Below are positions 60,612-64,000 of a stretch of DNA of 64,000 bases, in pieces. The notes under the pieces are model-generated. The model did not search any database. It saw nothing but the letters and a program-made list of their open reading frames with translations, and was not told the origin of the DNA. Origin of the DNA: Desulfosarcina alkanivorans. GTDB taxonomy: Bacteria > Desulfobacterota > Desulfobacteria > Desulfobacterales > Desulfosarcinaceae. A program made the translations under genes and the position numbers. The first letter of the stretch is position 1, and every line of letters starts with the position of its first letter. The stretch spans positions 3,100,001-3,164,000 of the forward strand of contig NZ_AP021874.1 of assembly GCF_009688945.1 (NCBI RefSeq), read 5' to 3'.

Positions 60612-61031
60612 CATAGCCGCCCAGGCAGTTACAACTTTTATTGTAATTTCAACAAAGGTTGTAATCTGACGATTATAATTCATATCATCAGGTTATAGTG
60701 GCTTGGACCGCAACCGCACAACATAGATTGTAATCATGGCGCCCCGGCAGCTCTGAAGGGCCTGCCCGATTCCATCGCAATCGCCCTGTGCCACCCTCCC
60801 TCGGCACTGCCCATTTTTTTTCTAAGTAGCTAAAATTTAGGTTTATTATAGCCCAACCAATCTTGGAAAAGGGATGTGGGAAGGAATTTTTAAATCCCGT
60901 TTATTTAAGGTGGCACAGATATTGTTAAGATACTGAATGATATTTATTTAAATATTTGAAACCAGCAAAATGAATCTTTTGTTTCACTGAATTTCATTCA
61001 TTTTGCCAAACCGAGAAACGAGGGAGGAAGA
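60612..61031. other. Intergenic region before the OFA transporter
   Basis: 420 bases without a gene. TTACAAC (60629-60635) and GTTGTAA (60658-60664) form an inverted repeat, and TTGTAAT recurs at about 60641, 60659 and 60727. A sigma-54-like sequence lies at 60912. The last 150 bases are AT-rich, as expected for a promoter. Confidence 0.45.
60912..60927 (+). promoter_or_regulatory. Possible sigma-54-like promoter of the OFA transporter
   Basis: TGGCACAGATATTGTT has a perfect -24 box and correct spacing but TTGT instead of TTGC at -12. It lies 105 bases before the transporter start. The changed -12 residue is normally important, so confidence is low. Confidence 0.3.
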
Positions 61032-62375
61032 ATGTCGGTACAACCAGCTGCGAAGGTCCCATTGAAGGGATGGATTACAACATTTGCCGGAACCACCATC
61101 AACCTGTGTCTGGGCATCCTGTATGCATGGAGCATATGGAAAAAGGCGCTGGTCAACGTAGATCGTGCGGGAGAGGTGATGACAGGTATCGATGCGGGTT
61201 GGACCTATCTCACCAACGCCCAGGCGGCAACCCCGTTTTCCATCTGTGTCGTCCTTTTTGCCCTGCTGATGATTCCCGGCGGACGGATCCAGGACAAATT
61301 CGGACCGAAGATCGGTGCCACGGCGGGCGGCCTTTTCCTGGCCCTGGGCTGCGTGGTCGCCGCCTTGATGAAAAGCCAGATGGGCCTGATCATCGGCTTC
61401 GGTGTCCTGGGCGGAATCGGCATGGGACTGGGCTATGCGGCGCCTACGCCGGCAGCCCTGAAATGGTTCGGCCCCCATAAACGGGGCTTGATTGCCGGCA
61501 CCGTCGTGGCCGGATACGGTGGCGCGGCCATCTATATCGGTGGACTCGGTCAGTATTTCATCGACCAGTACGGCATCAGCGGCAGCTTTTTTGCCCTGGG
61601 CGGCATCTTTGCCGTGGTCACCATTTTGTGCGGGCAACTTTTGTTTACGCCGCCCAAAGATTATGTGCCCCCCATGCCGGCCAATGCCAGGGCTGCAGCC
61701 GCAACGCAGGACAGCACCAAACACGATTGGACCCCCAAGGAGATCTTCAAATCCTGGCAGTTCTATGCCCTGGTCCTCATGTTTACCATATCCACCCAAT
61801 CCGGCCTCCTGATTATCGCCAATGCGGCCGGTCTTTTGAAAAAGGCGGCCGCCGACGTGCCTTTCCTGGCCGCCAATGCCTGGATCCTGGTATCCTTCGG
61901 CGGTCTGGTCAACGCTTCGGGGCGGGTAGGAACCGGTTTTTATTCGGATAAGATCGGCCGGGTGAATGCCTACTGCCTGAACTGCGCCATATCTGCAGGT
62001 TGTATGTTCATCCTGCCCTATGTGATTGCCGAACAGAATATCGTACTGCTTTTTCTGGTCGTGGGCGTCGCCTACTGGCAGTATGGTGGCGGGCTCTCGC
62101 TGATGCCTTCATTCACCGCCGATTTCTTCGGGTCCAAATACCTCGGTTTCAATTACGGCCTGGTCTTCATCGGCTGGGGCATGGGTTTTTTCATGACCAG
62201 CCTGGGCGGAACCATTGAGGATATCACGGGCAGCCTGCGATGGGCGTTTTACATGTCGGCCGGCCTGCTGATGCTGGGCGTCGTCATCGCCTACCTCACC
62301 AATCGGCCCAAGCACTCAGAAGAAAAAGTGCCTGTCATGGCCAGTGAGATGCTGGCCGAAAAAGTCAACGAATAA
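61032..62375 (+). CDS. MFS transporter, oxalate:formate antiporter (OFA) family
   Basis: 447 residues, twelve membrane segments. The OFA opening is TFAGTTINLCLGILYAWSIWKKAL, followed by MIPGGRIQDKFGPKIGATAGGLF, GFGVLGGIGMGLGYAAPTPAALKWF, and GRVGTGFYSDKIGRVNAYCLN in the second half. Members carry formate, oxalate, lactate or other monocarboxylates. Substrate not readable. The C-terminal tail is short and charged. A strong bidirectional terminator follows. Confidence 0.9.
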   Translation: MSVQPAAKVPLKGWITTFAGTTINLCLGILYAWSIWKKALVNVDRAGEVMTGIDAGWTYLTNAQAATPFSICVVLFALLMIPGGRIQDKFGPKIGATAGGLFLALGCVVAALMKSQMGLIIGFGVLGGIGMGLGYAAPTPAALKWFGPHKRGLIAGTVVAGYGGAAIYIGGLGQYFIDQYGISGSFFALGGIFAVVTILCGQLLFTPPKDYVPPMPANARAAAATQDSTKHDWTPKEIFKSWQFYALVLMFTISTQSGLLIIANAAGLLKKAAADVPFLAANAWILVSFGGLVNASGRVGTGFYSDKIGRVNAYCLNCAISAGCMFILPYVIAEQNIVLLFLVVGVAYWQYGGGLSLMPSFTADFFGSKYLGFNYGLVFIGWGMGFFMTSLGGTIEDITGSLRWAFYMSAGLLMLGVVIAYLTNRPKHSEEKVPVMASEMLAEKVNE

Positions 62376-62428
62376 GACCCGCCGAGCAGCATCTTCGGTT
62401 TAAGGTCTACGAACCATCATCGAAAAGA

Positions 62429-62457
62429 GAAAAGCCGGGATCTGATCCCGGCTTTTC
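62429..62457. terminator. Bidirectional rho-independent terminator
   Basis: GAAAAGCCGGGATC-T-GATCCCGGCTTTTC is a perfect 14-base stem between converging genes. The stem itself ends in A4 and T4, so it can terminate both transcripts. Confidence 0.85.
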
Positions 62458-62591
62458 TATATCGGCCCGCCGGATGTGGCTCCGTTGCCGCCCCTTGGTC
62501 CTCCCGTCGGAGCCGGTCAGGCGTCCTCATCCTGAAAAAACGGAGGACCATGAAGGCCGCCCGGACGGGACAGGGACGGGACCGTGCGGGT

Positions 62592-63764
62592 TTATTCGGC
62601 CATGACGAACTGGCCGCCCTTGACCTGTACGACCACCATGGAATCCACGTCCAGGCCGTTGTGGTCCTCCGGGGTGAGGTTGTAGACGCCGGAAATGCCC
62701 ACATAGCCCCGGGTCTGCTCGATGGCGGCACGCAGGTCATCAGCCCGGGTGCCGGCCTGCTTCATGGCGCCGGCCACGAGCATGATGGCATCCCAGGCAT
62801 ACCCGGAATGGGTGTTGATGGGAAACTGCCTGTGGTAACCGTATTCATCGGTGTAGAGCCGCACAAACTCCTGGATGACCGGTTTCTGGGGATCGGTATC
62901 CGGCAAAGCATCGACGACCATCAACTTGGTGGCCGGCATGCGGTCGCCCTCGGAGGCCTTGCCGGCCAGTTCGATATACTTGGGATCGGGCAGGCCGTGG
63001 CACTGGAACAGGGGCAGGTCGATGCCCAGCTGGGCCTTGTTTTTGGAAACGATGGATCCGGCCGGTCCGATGGTCCAGACCACCAGGGCCTGGGGCCCGG
63101 CGTTCTTGGCATTGGTCAGCTGGGCGGTCATGTCGGTGTCCTTGGGGCCGAACGCCTCCTGGGCCACGATTTCAAGGCCGAAGTCAGGGGCCAGCCGGGT
63201 CAGCCAGCGCACCCCGTCCTTGCCGAAGCCGTCCGATGCGGTCAGCAGGGCAATCCTGGTCAGACCTTTGTCCTTGAGGTACATGTACAGCCGCTTGACG
63301 GCTACCGAGGACCGTTGGGGAGACTTGAACACCCAGTCGAATGGCCCCAGCTTGGGGCCGCCCATGATTACCGGGTCGCCGCCCACGGTCATGAAGGCCG
63401 GGGTCTTGCCCGCATGGATGATCTTCTTGACGGCCATGCCCGTGCCGGTGCGGGTGGGGCCGATGATCGCGGCAACCTTGTCCTTGTAGATGAACTTTTT
63501 GGCAATGTTCACGGCTTTGGCCGGATCGCCCTCGGTGTCGCCGACGACCAGCTCGATGGGCGTACCGTTGACCCCGCCCTCCTGATTGATCTTGTCGACC
63601 ACCATGTCGGCCACCAGTTTGGTGGGCGTGCCGATAAAAGAGGCCGGACCGGACAGGTCGAAAAAAGCACCGATCTTGATCGTATCTGCGGCAGCAGCGC
63701 TGCCCCCGGCAAACACCATCATCACAGCTATGGCTGAGGCCACCAGTCGATTCATCCGTCTCAT
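62592..63764 (-). CDS. Branched-chain amino-acid-type ABC transporter substrate-binding protein
   Basis: 390 residues from ATG 63764, with AAAGGAGGAGAAG directly before it; the frame remains open upstream into a repeat element, which is not coding. A signal peptide (LVASAIAVMMVFAGGSAAAA) precedes the periplasmic-binding fold I: DTIKIGAFFDLSGPASFIG, VNGTPIELVVGDTEGDPAKAV, VAAIIGPTRTGTGMAVK and GYAWDAIMLVAGAMKQAG. LivK-like proteins bind amino acids, amides or aromatic acids; the ligand is not readable. The transport genes would lie outside the window or elsewhere. Confidence 0.92.
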   Translation of the reverse strand: MRRMNRLVASAIAVMMVFAGGSAAAADTIKIGAFFDLSGPASFIGTPTKLVADMVVDKINQEGGVNGTPIELVVGDTEGDPAKAVNIAKKFIYKDKVAAIIGPTRTGTGMAVKKIIHAGKTPAFMTVGGDPVIMGGPKLGPFDWVFKSPQRSSVAVKRLYMYLKDKGLTRIALLTASDGFGKDGVRWLTRLAPDFGLEIVAQEAFGPKDTDMTAQLTNAKNAGPQALVVWTIGPAGSIVSKNKAQLGIDLPLFQCHGLPDPKYIELAGKASEGDRMPATKLMVVDALPDTDPQKPVIQEFVRLYTDEYGYHRQFPINTHSGYAWDAIMLVAGAMKQAGTRADDLRAAIEQTRGYVGISGVYNLTPEDHNGLDVDSMVVVQVKGGQFVMAE

Positions 63765-63866
63765 CTTCTCCTCCTTTTCTCTATTGATAGGCGGTTTTAG
63801 CAAGTCTTGCGTCTCCAAGAGGATCCAAAACAGTTTAAACCGATGTTTGTTCAGAATTGGTGGATA

Positions 63867-63984
63867 ACGGTCCAGATCAAGGCCGCAGCATGTTTCAGAC
63901 CGGAGGCGCAGCAGCGCTGCGTCGAGGATCTGAAACATGTGAGAACGCCGATATGGACCGTAAGACGCCGGTTATGAATAAACA
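63867..63984. repeat. Dispersed palindromic element, family B, copy 2
   Basis: A long hairpin. ACGGTCC (63867-63873) pairs with GGACCGT (63955-63961); further in, GCATGTTTCAGA pairs with TCTGAAACATG. The arms extend over about 35 bases with few mismatches. The CAAGGCCGCAGCAT, AGGCGCAGCAGCGCT and CGTCGAGGAT blocks match the copy at 24202. It lies upstream of the LivK-like gene and creates a spurious N-terminal extension of that frame. Confidence 0.75.
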
Positions 63985-64000
63985 TCAGACGATTTCGTCG

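Noticed and set aside
63765..63938. N-terminal extension of the LivK-like frame
   Set aside because: It reads through repeat family B; a strong ribosome site and signal peptide support ATG 63764.
1..64000. CRISPR array, prophage or toxin-antitoxin/defence island
   Set aside because: No regularly spaced repeats, no phage structural or integrase genes and no recognisable defence proteins were seen in any part of the window.

Overview
The window is about 64 kb of GC-rich bacterial chromosome. The gene content points to an anaerobic, probably sulfate-reducing member of the Desulfobacterota, Desulfosarcina-like in character. The evidence is a monofunctional Ni-CO dehydrogenase (cooS), a siroheme decarboxylase-type Lrp protein, system II cytochrome c assembly (ResB plus CcsA/CcsB), a Na+-translocating NADH:quinone reductase (nqrABCDEF), a ferredoxin:thioredoxin reductase subunit paired with a glutaredoxin, a siroheme/4Fe-4S reductase-like protein, a rubredoxin-DUF2231 fusion and a MoeA/FmdE/DUF364 cluster. 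The genus is an inference from gene content; no rRNA is present.

Layout. 1-4.5 kb is an accessory patch: a REP-type (Y1) transposase with visible terminal inverted repeats, an intact-looking IS66 transposase, an AT-rich stretch with a cluster of ATCGAT palindromes, two paralogous lipoproteins and a tRNA-Glu(CTC). 4.6-10.9 kb is housekeeping: PLDc_N-like membrane protein, MltB-type transglycosylase, PHP phosphatase, radA, rlmE, yebC and nadA. 10.9-19.6 kb holds a LolA-like protein, an unknown protein, an HPt/hybrid-kinase pair and a ZraS/ZraR-type pair divergent from a ZraP-like metal-binding protein that has a near-consensus sigma-54 promoter. 19.7-26.6 kb has a YkgJ-type Cys-cluster protein, an acyl-CoA dehydrogenase, sfsA, a lone receiver and the haem/cytochrome c assembly group. 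27.2-31.5 kb is an operon-like run: FmdE-like, MoeA-like, DUF364, then a PCP_red-siroheme reductase-ferredoxin fusion and a TIGR02757 protein. 31.7-36.4 kb has a sigma-54 activator with a Cys-rich PAS domain, cooS, and the glutaredoxin/FTR pair. 36.4-42 kb is a TetR-controlled PLP enzyme / GMC oxidoreductase / aldehyde dehydrogenase operon with two matching operator palindromes. 42-48.4 kb is the nqr operon. 48.6-57.4 kb carries a Fur-family regulator, citrate synthase, an AhpF-like flavoprotein, a thioesterase, a kinase-fold protein, a universal stress protein, a decayed ZIP transporter, a ferritin-like protein and small proteins. 58-63.8 kb is transport: an amino-acid-type ABC set (permease, binding protein, permease, no ATPase), an OFA-family MFS carrier and a LivK-type binding protein.

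Two families of dispersed palindromic repeats are each seen twice: about 123 bp at 6618 and 8932, and about 100 bp at 24202 and 63867. A separate 61-bp REP-like hairpin lies at 29786. No CRISPR array, prophage or obvious defence system was found. The most interesting loci are the FmdE/MoeA/DUF364/siroheme-reductase cluster, the aldehyde dehydrogenase with an extra N-terminal domain behind a GMC oxidoreductase, and the glutaredoxin-FTR pair. All calls are from reading the sequence; no database search was run.
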